From Hymenobacter fodinae (GTDB lineage Bacteria > Bacteroidota > Bacteroidia > Cytophagales > Hymenobacteraceae), in contig NZ_SRLA01000002.1 in the NCBI RefSeq assembly GCF_004745825.1, positions 558,001 through 622,000 on the forward strand: a stretch of 64,000 nt of DNA, written 5' to 3'. This document shows, one piece after another, positions 8,534 to 16,744 of this stretch (the stretch's first letter is position 1; the number at the start of each line of letters is the position of its first letter). Below the pieces are notes generated by a model. It was given only the letters and a program-made list of their open reading frames with translations, was not told where the DNA came from and did not search any database. The translations under genes were made by a program, and so were the position numbers.

Positions 8534-10207
8534 ATGTCATTCCCGAAGTCACTTTTTCTTCTGTTTTTCCTGCTGCTGCCGTGGTTGGCCGCGGCCCAGC
8601 AGCGCCCGGCGGCGCGCCCCACGCCGCTTCCGAAAGGCCAGCCGATTGACCTAATTAGTGCTGGTCAGCTGCAGGGTGGTTCGTTCAATGGCGTCCAGAT
8701 CCGGAAGCTGCTCGGCAATGTAAGCCTCCGGCAGGGAACCACGCTGCTTTACTGCGACTCGGCTTACCAGTACACTGAGCGCAACGCCCTGGAGGCATTC
8801 AGCAAAGTGCGCATCATCCAGAACGATACCATCACCATCACCGGCGACCGGGGCTTCTATGATGGTGATACTCGCAAGGCGCGCATGACCGGCAACGTGA
8901 CCCTGCGCGACCCGCGCATGACGCTCACCACCCAGCTGCTCGACTACGACCTCAACCGCAACCTGGCCTACTACAGCACCGGCGGCCACCTCCAGGATCC
9001 TGAGAACACCCTGGATAGTCAGTTTGGCTACTACAATACCGCCTCCAAAGTGTTCAGCTTCAAGCGCGACGTAAAGCTGATTACCAAGGAAAACACCATC
9101 GACACCGATACGCTGCAGTACAACACCATTACCAAGGTGGCCTACTTCTTCGGGCCCACGCGCATCAAGGGGCCGCAGGGCAACCTCTACGCCGAGAATG
9201 GCAATTACAACACCGTAACCAAAGTCTCGAACTTCGCCCGGAACGCTAAAATTGAAACGCCTAACTACTTACTAGGTGGCGACAAGCTGTTCTATGATGA
9301 AGCCCGGCAGTACGGCGTGGCTACCGGCAACGTCTCGATGACGGCTAAGAAGGACAACATCGTGATTCGTGGCGACATTGGCCGTTACTGGCGAGGGCAG
9401 GGGAAGGCCAAGATTTATGGCGCCCCTGTGATGCGCAATATCAATGAGAAAGATACCCTGTACCTGGCTGCCGATACGCTAGTGAGCCTTGAGGGTAGGC
9501 CACCCCAGAACAAGGCCGGGGTAATCTACGCTTACCGGAAAGTCCGCATCTTCCGCGCCGACCTGCAGGGCCGCTGCGACTCGCTGACCTACGACCGGCA
9601 AGACTCCATTATCTATCTGAGCCACGACCCGGTGCTCTGGAACAACAAGAACCAGCTCACCGCCGATAGCATGGAGATTCAGCAGCGGAAGGGGAAGATC
9701 GACCAGATGCGCCTCTACGGGCACGCCTTCAGCATTGGGCAGGATACCTTGCTGAACTTCAACCAGGTAAAAGGCCGCAACATGGTGGCCTACTTTGGGG
9801 AAAAGGCCATAAAAAAAATTGACGTGCTTGGCAACGCAGAGAGCCTCTATTATGCTCTTGAGGGTGATACGGCCGTGTCGGGCGTTAACCGGGCACTTTC
9901 CGCCACAATGGCCATGCGGTTCGCCGAAAGCAAGCTGCAGACCATTACCTTTCTCACCAACCCCGACGCTAGCTTTATTCCGCCCAATGAGCTGAAGCCG
10001 GAAGATGCCAAACTGCCTGGCTTCCGGTGGCGACCCACGGAACGACCCACCCGCCGCCAAACGTTAGGTAAGCACTTCGCCCCGCCGCCCAAGAAAAAGG
10101 CTCCGGCCAAAAAAACCATTCCTAAGAAGAAAAGCCCCGCCGCTCCGGCCAAGAAACAGCCCAAAGCCAGTACGCAGGCTCCTAAAGCGGTTACCCGCAC
10201 ACAGTAA
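8534..10207 (+). CDS. OstA/LptA-like organic solvent tolerance protein
   Basis: A 557-aa exported protein: signal peptide over residues 1-21 ending in AAAQQ, then repeated beta-strand units typical of the LptA/OstA N-terminal domain (LLYCDSAYQYTERNALEAF, TGDRGFYDGDTRKARMTGN). It probably takes part in moving lipopolysaccharide to the outer membrane. The last 50 or so residues are a low-complexity Lys/Pro/Ala tail, unusual for a periplasmic transport bridge. It is followed directly by bamD, so two envelope-assembly genes sit together. The family call is good; a role in LPS transport is inferred. Confidence 0.85.
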   Translation: MSFPKSLFLLFFLLLPWLAAAQQRPAARPTPLPKGQPIDLISAGQLQGGSFNGVQIRKLLGNVSLRQGTTLLYCDSAYQYTERNALEAFSKVRIIQNDTITITGDRGFYDGDTRKARMTGNVTLRDPRMTLTTQLLDYDLNRNLAYYSTGGHLQDPENTLDSQFGYYNTASKVFSFKRDVKLITKENTIDTDTLQYNTITKVAYFFGPTRIKGPQGNLYAENGNYNTVTKVSNFARNAKIETPNYLLGGDKLFYDEARQYGVATGNVSMTAKKDNIVIRGDIGRYWRGQGKAKIYGAPVMRNINEKDTLYLAADTLVSLEGRPPQNKAGVIYAYRKVRIFRADLQGRCDSLTYDRQDSIIYLSHDPVLWNNKNQLTADSMEIQQRKGKIDQMRLYGHAFSIGQDTLLNFNQVKGRNMVAYFGEKAIKKIDVLGNAESLYYALEGDTAVSGVNRALSATMAMRFAESKLQTITFLTNPDASFIPPNELKPEDAKLPGFRWRPTERPTRRQTLGKHFAPPPKKKAPAKKTIPKKKSPAAPAKKQPKASTQAPKAVTRTQ

Positions 10208-10281
10208 ATGGATGAATAGCCGGGTTACCGAAGCCAGTACTGGAGTTCATCCCGCCTATCTGAGATTTAAGACCATTTCGT

Positions 10282-10289
10282 TACCTTTG
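10282..10289 (+). promoter_or_regulatory. TAnnTTTG promoter element, bamD
   Basis: TACCTTTG lies 8 nt before the ATG at 10297, the same geometry as at 8519. It again predicts a leaderless or near-leaderless mRNA. Confidence 0.6.
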
Positions 10290-10296
10290 CGCCCTT

Positions 10297-11124
10297 ATGC
10301 TCTCTTTTCGCCCTACCTTCTTTGTTCTGTTATTGAGCGCGTTGCTGCTCGGCTCTTGCACGGGCTACCAAAAGCTGCTCAAGAGCAGCGACGTGAACAA
10401 GAAGTACGAAGCCGCTATTCAGTACTACGATAAAGGCGACTATTTCAAGGCCGGTACGCTGCTCGAAGAGCTGATTCCGTTGCTGAAAGGTCGCCCGGAG
10501 GCGGAGAAAGCGCAGTTTTACTTCGCTAACACCAACTTCAAGCAGCGTAACTACACGCTGGGAGCCTACTACTTTAAGACCTTCTACGAAACGTACCCGA
10601 ACTCGCCTCTGACCGAGGAGGCCATGTTCCTACATGCCAAGTCCCTCTTCCGCGACTCTCCGGAGTTTCAGTTGGACCAGACCAATACGTTTACAGCCCT
10701 GGAGGGCATTCAGGAGTTCCTGAACCGCTACCCCGAGAGCAAATTTCGCCAGGAAACGGAGGGGATGTCGCAGGAGCTACAGAAGAAGCTAGAAAGCAAG
10801 GCCTTCCTCAGCGCCCGCCTCTACTACGACCTGCGCTATTATCAGTCGGCCGTAACGGCCTTTACCGGCTTTCAGCAGCAATATCCTTCTTCGGCTCTGA
10901 ATGAGCAGGCGGCGTACTACAAGCTGAGTGCCCAGTACGACCTAGCCAAGGAAAGCGTGCCGGAAAAGCAGCGCGAGCGGTACCTAGAGGCCATTGCTTT
11001 CTACCAGAGCTTCATTGATACTTACCCACAAAGCAAGAACCTCAAGGACGCCGAGCGGATGTACGACACGGCCCGCGCCGAGGTAGATAAGCTGAAGCCC
11101 GCCGAAACCACCGCGGCAAAGTAA
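10297..11124 (+). CDS. bamD: Outer membrane protein assembly factor BamD
   Basis: A 275-aa lipoprotein with a lipobox (LLLGSC, Cys about residue 22) followed by TPR-like helical repeats (KKYEAAIQYYDKGDYFKAG, AQFYFANTNFKQRNYTLGA, YYFKTFYETYPNSPLTEEA). BamD is the essential lipoprotein of the BAM complex, which inserts beta-barrel proteins. The length and repeat pattern fit the family. It has its own promoter-like box and precedes rpoZ, an order common in Bacteroidota. Confidence 0.93.
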   Translation: MLSFRPTFFVLLLSALLLGSCTGYQKLLKSSDVNKKYEAAIQYYDKGDYFKAGTLLEELIPLLKGRPEAEKAQFYFANTNFKQRNYTLGAYYFKTFYETYPNSPLTEEAMFLHAKSLFRDSPEFQLDQTNTFTALEGIQEFLNRYPESKFRQETEGMSQELQKKLESKAFLSARLYYDLRYYQSAVTAFTGFQQQYPSSALNEQAAYYKLSAQYDLAKESVPEKQRERYLEAIAFYQSFIDTYPQSKNLKDAERMYDTARAEVDKLKPAETTAAK

Positions 11125-11224
11125 ATGCACTGATGTTGGGAGTTGTTAGCCTTAGCAGCTCTTCAAAAAATCAGCACATTAGCATTCCCTAATCAATCAT
11201 CAGCACATCAGAAGATCAAGTCAT

Positions 11225-11572
11225 ATGAAAACTCCTAACAACGTTTCTGCTTCCATCGTGACCCGCAACATGTCGGAATTCGCCAATGAAACCGGCAACG
11301 TATACGAGAGCATCGCCATCATCTCGAAGCGCGCAAACCAGTTGGCCGTGAAGCTGAAAGAGGAGTTGAACGGCAAGTTGGCCGAGTTTGCCACCACCGT
11401 CGACAACCTGGAAGAAGTATTCGAGAACCGTGAGCAGATCGAAATTTCCAAGCACTACGAGCGTCTGCCCAAGCCCACCAACCTCGCTATTGAGGAATTC
11501 CTGGAAGGCAAAGTGATGTACCGCACCGAAGAAGAAGTGGCCCAGCTGCCAGAAGCTCGTCGGGCTGAGTAG
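11225..11572 (+). CDS. rpoZ: RNA polymerase omega subunit (Rpb6-like)
   Basis: A 115-aa protein of the Bacteroidota omega / Rpb6 type. It helps assemble and stabilise core RNA polymerase. The segment NVYESIAIISKRANQLAVKL (residues about 25-44) is the conserved helix that contacts beta-prime; the acidic C-terminal part is phylum-specific. It lies between bamD and coaC, on the same strand, 26 nt before coaC. Confidence 0.9.
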   Translation: MKTPNNVSASIVTRNMSEFANETGNVYESIAIISKRANQLAVKLKEELNGKLAEFATTVDNLEEVFENREQIEISKHYERLPKPTNLAIEEFLEGKVMYRTEEEVAQLPEARRAE

Positions 11573-11598
11573 TCTGCCTAGTTTCTAGACAAACACAT

Positions 11599-12168
11599 AT
11601 GTCGTCGCTGCACGGGCGTAAGATATTGTTGGGCGTTTGCGGAAGCATTGCAGCCTACAAATCGGCGTTGCTGGTGCGACTCCTGGTTAAGGCCGGGGCA
11701 GAGGTACAGGTAATCCTGACACCCTCGGCCCCGGCCTTTGTCACGCCCTTAACTCTGGGTACACTCTCCAAAAACCCGGTGTTGCAGGGTTTTCTAAAGG
11801 ATGAGCGGGCAGGGGAGTGGCACAACCATGTGCACCTAGGCCTCTGGGCCGATGCCCTGGTTATTGCGCCCGCCTCGGCAAATACGCTAGGCCACCTAGC
11901 CAACGGACTCTGCGACACTCTGCTCGATGCGGTGTATCTCTCGGCCCGTTGCCCGGTGTTCCTGGCCCCCGCCATGGACCTGGACATGTACCAGCACCCC
12001 GCTACGCAAGCTAACTTGGCTCGCCTGCGACAGTACGGTAACACCGTCTGGGATTCGCCTTCCGGAGAACTGGCGAGTGGCCTAGCCGGACCCGGTCGCA
12101 TGCTAGAACCAGAGGACATACAAGCGGAGCTGGAGCGGTTTTTTCTATCGATAGGAACGTCATCCTGA
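11599..12168 (+). CDS. coaC: Phosphopantothenoylcysteine decarboxylase (CoaC half of CoaBC)
   Basis: A 189-aa flavoprotein: GVCGSIAAYKSALLVRLL at the N-terminus, the catalytic histidine in EWHNHVHLG, PASANTLGHLANG, and the substrate clamp PAMDLDMYQHPA. It decarboxylates phosphopantothenoylcysteine, the third step of CoA synthesis, using FMN. In most bacteria this domain is fused to CoaB in one chain. Here the frame stops at a TGA that lies inside a dispersed palindromic repeat (12155-12260), and CoaB follows as a separate frame. The domain itself looks complete. Confidence 0.93.
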   Translation: MSSLHGRKILLGVCGSIAAYKSALLVRLLVKAGAEVQVILTPSAPAFVTPLTLGTLSKNPVLQGFLKDERAGEWHNHVHLGLWADALVIAPASANTLGHLANGLCDTLLDAVYLSARCPVFLAPAMDLDMYQHPATQANLARLRQYGNTVWDSPSGELASGLAGPGRMLEPEDIQAELERFFLSIGTSS

Positions 12169-12260
12169 GTGCAGCGAAAGATCTTATCATGTAATAAACG
12201 ACTGGCCTAGCGCCGCGAAGAACCATAGGTAAGGTCCTGCAGTACGCTCAATATGACAGG
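12155..12260. repeat. Dispersed palindromic repeat, copy A (inside coaBC)
   Basis: The left arm GAACGTCATCCTGAGTGCAG continuing to CGAAAGATCTTATC (12155-12188) is an imperfect complement of the right arm at 12230-12260 (TAAGGTCCTG ... GCTCAATATGACAGG). The core matches the copies at 15691-15792 and 29958-30066. The centre contains ACTGGCCTAG. It separates the coaC and coaB domains and provides the coaC stop codon. Confidence 0.75.
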
Positions 12261-12283
12261 CTTCTACCTACCTGATCAACATA

Positions 12284-12934
12284 ATGCGCGTTTTAGTTAC
12301 GGCCGGCCCTACATATGAGCCCCTCGACCCGGTTCGGTTCATTGGCAACCACAGCACCGGCAAAATGGGCTATGCGTTAGCTGAGGCCTTTGCCGCAGAA
12401 GGAGCGGGGGTGACACTGGTAAGCGGCCCCACTAGCCTGCCCGACCCCGCCAATCCGCGCATTACCACTCAGCGCGTACAAACTGCCGACGAGATGTACG
12501 CCGCCGCTGCCGCCGTAGCGCCGGAAGCCGACATCTGGGTGTTTGCGGCCGCCGTGGCCGACTACAAGCCAAGTCAAGCTGCCGAAAACAAGATCAAGAA
12601 GGACGGCGATACGCTTACCCTGGAGCTGGTGAAGAACGTGGACATTGCCGGCACGCTCGGCCACACCAAGCGCCCTGAACAATATTCCGTGGGTTTTGCG
12701 TTGGAGACGAATAACGAGCAGGCCTACGCCCTCGACAAGCTCCGGCGCAAGAACTTCGACCTAGTGGTGCTGAACTCCTTGCGCGACGCTGGAGCTGGTT
12801 TCCGCCACGATACCAACAAGGTATCGCTGCTGGAAGCCGGGGGGCAAACAACTATCTTTGAGTTAAAGCCCAAGACTGCGGTGGCCCGCGACATTGTTGA
12901 GACTGTTCTTGCCCGCTACTCCCGCCATGCGTAA
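12284..12934 (+). CDS. coaB: Phosphopantothenate-cysteine ligase (CoaB half of CoaBC)
   Basis: A 216-aa protein that joins cysteine to CTP-activated phosphopantothenate. It begins directly at the conserved VLVTAGPTYEPLDPVRF motif that follows the linker in fused CoaBC. Next come GNHSTGKMG, the AAAVADYKP loop and the lysine in ENKIKKDGD. The start ATG at 12284 is in a different frame from coaC (offset of 1), so readthrough cannot rebuild the fusion. Translation presumably starts anew after the repeat. The last 8 nt overlap the next gene. Confidence 0.94.
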   Translation: MRVLVTAGPTYEPLDPVRFIGNHSTGKMGYALAEAFAAEGAGVTLVSGPTSLPDPANPRITTQRVQTADEMYAAAAAVAPEADIWVFAAAVADYKPSQAAENKIKKDGDTLTLELVKNVDIAGTLGHTKRPEQYSVGFALETNNEQAYALDKLRRKNFDLVVLNSLRDAGAGFRHDTNKVSLLEAGGQTTIFELKPKTAVARDIVETVLARYSRHA

Positions 12935-13847
12935 ATCCTTTTTGCTTCTTCTGCTATTTCCGCTGTTACTGACCCGTCCGGCCCGCGCCCAAGAGCTCCT
13001 GGCCGACGTGCAAATCACGACGGAAAACGTGACGATTACGGACCGCCAACTGGTGCAGCAGATGCAGAAGGATATCCAGACGTTTCTGAACACGCGCTCG
13101 TTCACCCGGCAGACTTACCGTCCCCAGGAGAAAATCAGGTGCCGTTTCGCCATTGGCATCACCGAGATTCCGCAGAACGGTACCTATCGGGCCACAGTAC
13201 GGATAATCAGCACCCGCCCGGTGTACGGTACTGGCTACGAAACCAACTTGCTGAGCTTCGCCGACAAGGGCTGGGTATTCAACTACACGCCCCAGAACCC
13301 GATTGATTTCTCGGAAAATACCTTTGTCGGCAATTTGTCTTCGCTCCTGACTTTCTACGCCTTCACTATCATTGGCATGGATCAGGACAGCTTCTCGCCC
13401 CTCGGCGGCTCGCCTTACTACGACCGGGCCCGCACGGTACTTACCAACGCCGCCTCTCAAAACTCTACTAACGAGCAAGACCCAGGCTGGAAGGATACGG
13501 AATCAGGAAACCGCTATTGGCTGCTCAACAATCTGCAGGATCCACAGCTAGAAGCTTTCCGGAGCGGCATGTACGCTTACTACCGCCAAGGCATGGATAT
13601 CTTCATTACCAAGCCTGAAGAGGCCCGTGTTAACATTGCCACGGCCTTGCAAGGGGTGCAGCAAGCCGTACAGCGTAGGCCAGGTACCTTGCTCGCCCGA
13701 GCCTTCTTTACTACGAAATCGGATGAAATAGCCAATGTATTTCGCAGCAGCCCCGACCAGCAACAGAAGGTGCAGGTAGCGACGTTGCTCTCGGAGGTTG
13801 ACCCCACCAACTCAGCGAAGTATCAGGCCATTATGCAGCAGCGCTAG
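12927..13847 (+). CDS. DUF4835 family exported protein
   Basis: A 306-aa protein with a signal peptide (RKSFLLLLLFPLLL...ARAQ) and the pattern of the Bacteroidota DUF4835 family, typically encoded between coaBC and recN. Recognisable parts are ELLADVQITTENVTITDRQL near the mature N-terminus and DQDSFSPLGGSPYYDRAR about two fifths along. The function is unknown; a periplasmic or outer-membrane role is likely from the export signal. The start is placed at 12927, where ATGCGTAA overlaps the coaB stop and suggests translational coupling. Confidence 0.88.
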   Translation: MRKSFLLLLLFPLLLTRPARAQELLADVQITTENVTITDRQLVQQMQKDIQTFLNTRSFTRQTYRPQEKIRCRFAIGITEIPQNGTYRATVRIISTRPVYGTGYETNLLSFADKGWVFNYTPQNPIDFSENTFVGNLSSLLTFYAFTIIGMDQDSFSPLGGSPYYDRARTVLTNAASQNSTNEQDPGWKDTESGNRYWLLNNLQDPQLEAFRSGMYAYYRQGMDIFITKPEEARVNIATALQGVQQAVQRRPGTLLARAFFTTKSDEIANVFRSSPDQQQKVQVATLLSEVDPTNSAKYQAIMQQR

Positions 13848-13900
13848 GGCTCTAAAAAATTCTTTTGCGAATTTAATTGGTAATTAGCTAAATGAGTTAG

Positions 13901-13908
13901 TAGCTTTG
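13901..13908 (+). promoter_or_regulatory. Possible TAnnTTTG promoter for recN
   Basis: TAGCTTTG with a TTG about 21 nt upstream (13877-13879). It overlaps a short hairpin (GTAGCTT / AAGCTAC), so the assignment is tentative. Confidence 0.35.
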
Positions 13909-13999
13909 GGAAGCTACTACGCCGGCTGTGTCTAGGCTGGTGTGGTAGCTTTTCTCTTTGTCAGCTACGGCCGTATGCCCGGCCCTCATTTGGTTTGCT

Positions 14000-15673
14000 A
14001 TGCTAGTTGACCTGCGCATTCGCAACTACGCCCTGATTGAGCAGCTGGAGCTGCGACCCTCGGCACTACTTAATATTATCACTGGTGAAACTGGCGCGGG
14101 CAAGTCCATCATGCTCGGCGCTATTGGCCTGCTGCTCGGTAACCGCGCCGACTCGCGCATGCTCTTCGACACGGAGAAGAAATGCGTGATTGAAGGCCAG
14201 TTCGACATTTCCAGCTACCAGCTCCAAGATATTTTCGAATCCGAAGACCTCGACTACGACACCCAATGCATTCTGCGGCGGGAGATTAGTCCGGCCGGGA
14301 AGTCGCGGGCCTTCGTGAACGACACGCCTGTAACGCTGGAGACGCTGCGTAACATTGGGGCCAACCTGATGGACATTCACTCCCAGCACGACACCCTGTT
14401 GCTTGGCGACGCGGTGTTCCAGCTGAACCTGCTGGATCTGTACGCTGGCCTAGTACCCACCCGCGCCCAGTACAGTAATGCCTACCGCCAGTACCGCAAA
14501 CTGGAGGCTGACCTAAAGGCCCTGGAAGACCAAGTAGCCCAGGCCAATAAGGAGCTAGACTATCACACTTTCCTGCTCAACGAACTGGAAGATGCCCGCC
14601 TCGACAACGAAAACCAGGAGGAAGTTGAGCAGGAAGTAAAGCAGCTAGAGCACGCCGAGGAAATCAAGTACAAGCTGACCCAGGCTCTGCAAAGCCTAAC
14701 GGAAAGCGAGTACTGCGCTACCAGCGGCCTGAAGGAAGCCGCCACGCTGCTAGGCCAGGTCTCGGCCTATGCCGACTCGTTTAAGGAGTTGAAGGAACGC
14801 CTGGATAGCTGCCTAATTGAACTGCACGATATTTCTGATGAGATTGAAGCTGCCGAGCGCCGCACCGAAGGCGACCCCGCCCGCATTGATGAGTTGCAAG
14901 GCCGCCTGAACGTACTCTACAGCCTGCAGCGCAAGCACCAGGTGCGCGATGTAGTGGCCCTGCTAGCCGTGCGCTCGGAGCTGCGCGACAAAGTGGGCTC
15001 GGTGCTGAACCTGGACAAGCAGATTTTCCGCCTCCGCCGTGATGCCGAAGCTGCCTTGGCTACCGTGACCAAGCAAGCCGCCCGTTTGTCGGAAGCCCGC
15101 CGCAAGGTGTTCCCTAAATTTGAGAAGGAACTCGTAGGCTTATTGGCCGAGCTAGGCATGCCGCACTCGCGCATTGTGGTGCAGCACCAGGCCGGTGCCC
15201 CCGCCGCCAGCGGCATCGACCTCATCGGCATCTTATTCACGGCCAACAAGGGCGCTCAGCCCCAGACCCTGAGCAAAGCGGCCTCGGGCGGTGAATTCTC
15301 GCGCCTTATGCTGTGCATCAAGTACATGCTGGCTGACAAAACCGCCCTGCCTACCATCGTGTTCGACGAAATTGACACGGGTATCAGCGGGGAAATTGCG
15401 GTGAAAGTAGGCCGCATGATGCAGCAGATGGCCAAGAAGCACCAACTCATTGCCATCAGCCACCTGCCCCAGATGGCCGCCGCCGGCGATGCGCACTACT
15501 TCGTGTACAAAGAAGACCGCGCCGACCGCACCGTGAGCCGCATCCGGACCCTGGACCTGAACGAGCGCATCCAGGAAATTGCCCAGATGATTTCCGGTGC
15601 CAACCCCAGCCAGCACGCTTTCCAGAGTGCCCGCGAACTGTTGGCCATGCGTGGCGAAGAGTTGGTAGGTTAG
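14000..15673 (+). CDS. recN: DNA repair protein RecN
   Basis: A 557-aa SMC-like ATPase used in double-strand break repair. The Walker A motif GETGAGKSIM is near residue 30, a long coiled coil occupies the middle (about residues 155-370), and the ABC signature SGGEFSRLML and Walker B IVFDEIDTGISG lie near residues 435-480. A longer frame opens at TTG 13958, but MLVDLRIRNYALIEQ at 14000 is the usual RecN start. It is followed by a hairpin-forming repeat that may end transcription. Confidence 0.95.
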   Translation: MLVDLRIRNYALIEQLELRPSALLNIITGETGAGKSIMLGAIGLLLGNRADSRMLFDTEKKCVIEGQFDISSYQLQDIFESEDLDYDTQCILRREISPAGKSRAFVNDTPVTLETLRNIGANLMDIHSQHDTLLLGDAVFQLNLLDLYAGLVPTRAQYSNAYRQYRKLEADLKALEDQVAQANKELDYHTFLLNELEDARLDNENQEEVEQEVKQLEHAEEIKYKLTQALQSLTESEYCATSGLKEAATLLGQVSAYADSFKELKERLDSCLIELHDISDEIEAAERRTEGDPARIDELQGRLNVLYSLQRKHQVRDVVALLAVRSELRDKVGSVLNLDKQIFRLRRDAEAALATVTKQAARLSEARRKVFPKFEKELVGLLAELGMPHSRIVVQHQAGAPAASGIDLIGILFTANKGAQPQTLSKAASGGEFSRLMLCIKYMLADKTALPTIVFDEIDTGISGEIAVKVGRMMQQMAKKHQLIAISHLPQMAAAGDAHYFVYKEDRADRTVSRIRTLDLNERIQEIAQMISGANPSQHAFQSARELLAMRGEELVG

Positions 15674-15690
15674 AAAGCAAAAGGCATAAA

Positions 15691-15792
15691 AAGAACGTCA
15701 TGCTGAGCGTAGGCGAAGCATCTTTACTTCAGGCTAACTTATTTGATTAGCTCGGGTAGAGATGCTTCACTCATGCTTAGCATGACGTTCTT
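15691..15792. repeat. Dispersed palindromic repeat, copy B
   Basis: AAGAACGTCATGCTGAGC through GAAGCATCTTTAC (15691-15727) pairs with GATGCTTC ... GCTTAGCATGACGTTCTT (15761-15792) to form a long hairpin around a 33-nt centre. A T-rich run follows the right arm. It has the same core as the copies at 12155 and 29958. Confidence 0.85.
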
Positions 15793-15844
15793 TATTTTTT
15801 TCGCCTCTTTTGTACTTCCAACCCTAATCAACTCCACTCGCCAT

Positions 15845-16666
15845 ATGTCTAGCAATCTGCTCGCTGGTAAGGTCGGTATCATCTCTGGTGCCCTAAACGA
15901 AGAATCTATTGCCTGGAAAGTAGCCCTGAAGGCCCATGCCGAGGGTGCCCGTTTTGTGCTCACTAACGCCCCCCTGGCCATGCGCATGGGTGAAATCAAC
16001 AAGCTCTCGGAGCAGTGCAACGCGCCCATTATCCCGGCCGATGCCACCTCGATGGAGGATCTGGAGAAGCTATTCAGCGGCGCGCAGGAGCAACTGGGTG
16101 GCAAAATTGACTTCGTGCTGCACAGCATCGGCATGAGCGCCAACATCCGGAAGGGCAAGCACTACGGTGAGCTGAACTACGAGTGGTACCAAAAGACTCT
16201 CGACGTATCGGCCATGTCGCTGCACCGGATGCTGGCCGTAGCTGAGAAGCAGGACGCCTTCAATGAGTGGGGCTCGGTGGTAGCGCTATCGTACATCGCC
16301 GCCCAGCGCGCCTTCCTTGATTACACCGACATGTCGCAGGCCAAAGCTATGCTGGAAAGCATTGCCCGCAGCTATGGCCAGCGCCTCGGCAAGCTGAAGA
16401 AGGTGCGCGTAAACACCATTTCGCAGTCGCCGACCAAAACCACGGCCGGCACCGGCATCAGTGGTTTCGATGCGTTCTTTGAGTACGCCGACCGCTTGTC
16501 GCCTCTGGGCAATGCCCCCGCCGAAGCCTGCGCCGACTACTGCATCTCGCTGTTCTCAGACCTGACTCGCTACGTGACTATGCAAAACCTCATGCACGAC
16601 GGCGGCTTCAGCACCACTGGCATCTCCGAGGAAATCGTGGAGCTCATCACCAACAGCAAGGCCTAG
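15845..16666 (+). CDS. fabI: Enoyl-[acyl-carrier-protein] reductase FabI
   Basis: A 273-aa SDR-fold enzyme that performs the last reduction of fatty acid elongation with NAD(P)H. The cofactor motif GALNEESIAW is FabI-like, and the catalytic Tyr-x6-Lys is seen as YTDMSQAK near residue 165. SPTKTTAGTGISGFD and the C-terminal MHDGGFSTTGI are typical. Longer starts upstream run through the palindromic repeat; ATG 15845 fits the family. The stop TAG lies within a GGCCTAG motif. Confidence 0.95.
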   Translation: MSSNLLAGKVGIISGALNEESIAWKVALKAHAEGARFVLTNAPLAMRMGEINKLSEQCNAPIIPADATSMEDLEKLFSGAQEQLGGKIDFVLHSIGMSANIRKGKHYGELNYEWYQKTLDVSAMSLHRMLAVAEKQDAFNEWGSVVALSYIAAQRAFLDYTDMSQAKAMLESIARSYGQRLGKLKKVRVNTISQSPTKTTAGTGISGFDAFFEYADRLSPLGNAPAEACADYCISLFSDLTRYVTMQNLMHDGGFSTTGISEEIVELITNSKA

Positions 16667-16684
16667 GCCAGGTAGTACCCGAAT

Positions 16685-16725
16685 GCAACAAGCCCGACCA
16701 GCAATGGTCGGGCTTGTTGCGTTTG
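16685..16725. terminator. Bidirectional terminator after fabI
   Basis: GCAACAAGCCCGACCA (16685-16700) pairs perfectly with its complement (16705-16720) across a 4-nt loop, between convergent genes. Confidence 0.85.
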
Positions 16726-16744
16726 GGGCAAACCTTTCTTGCAT

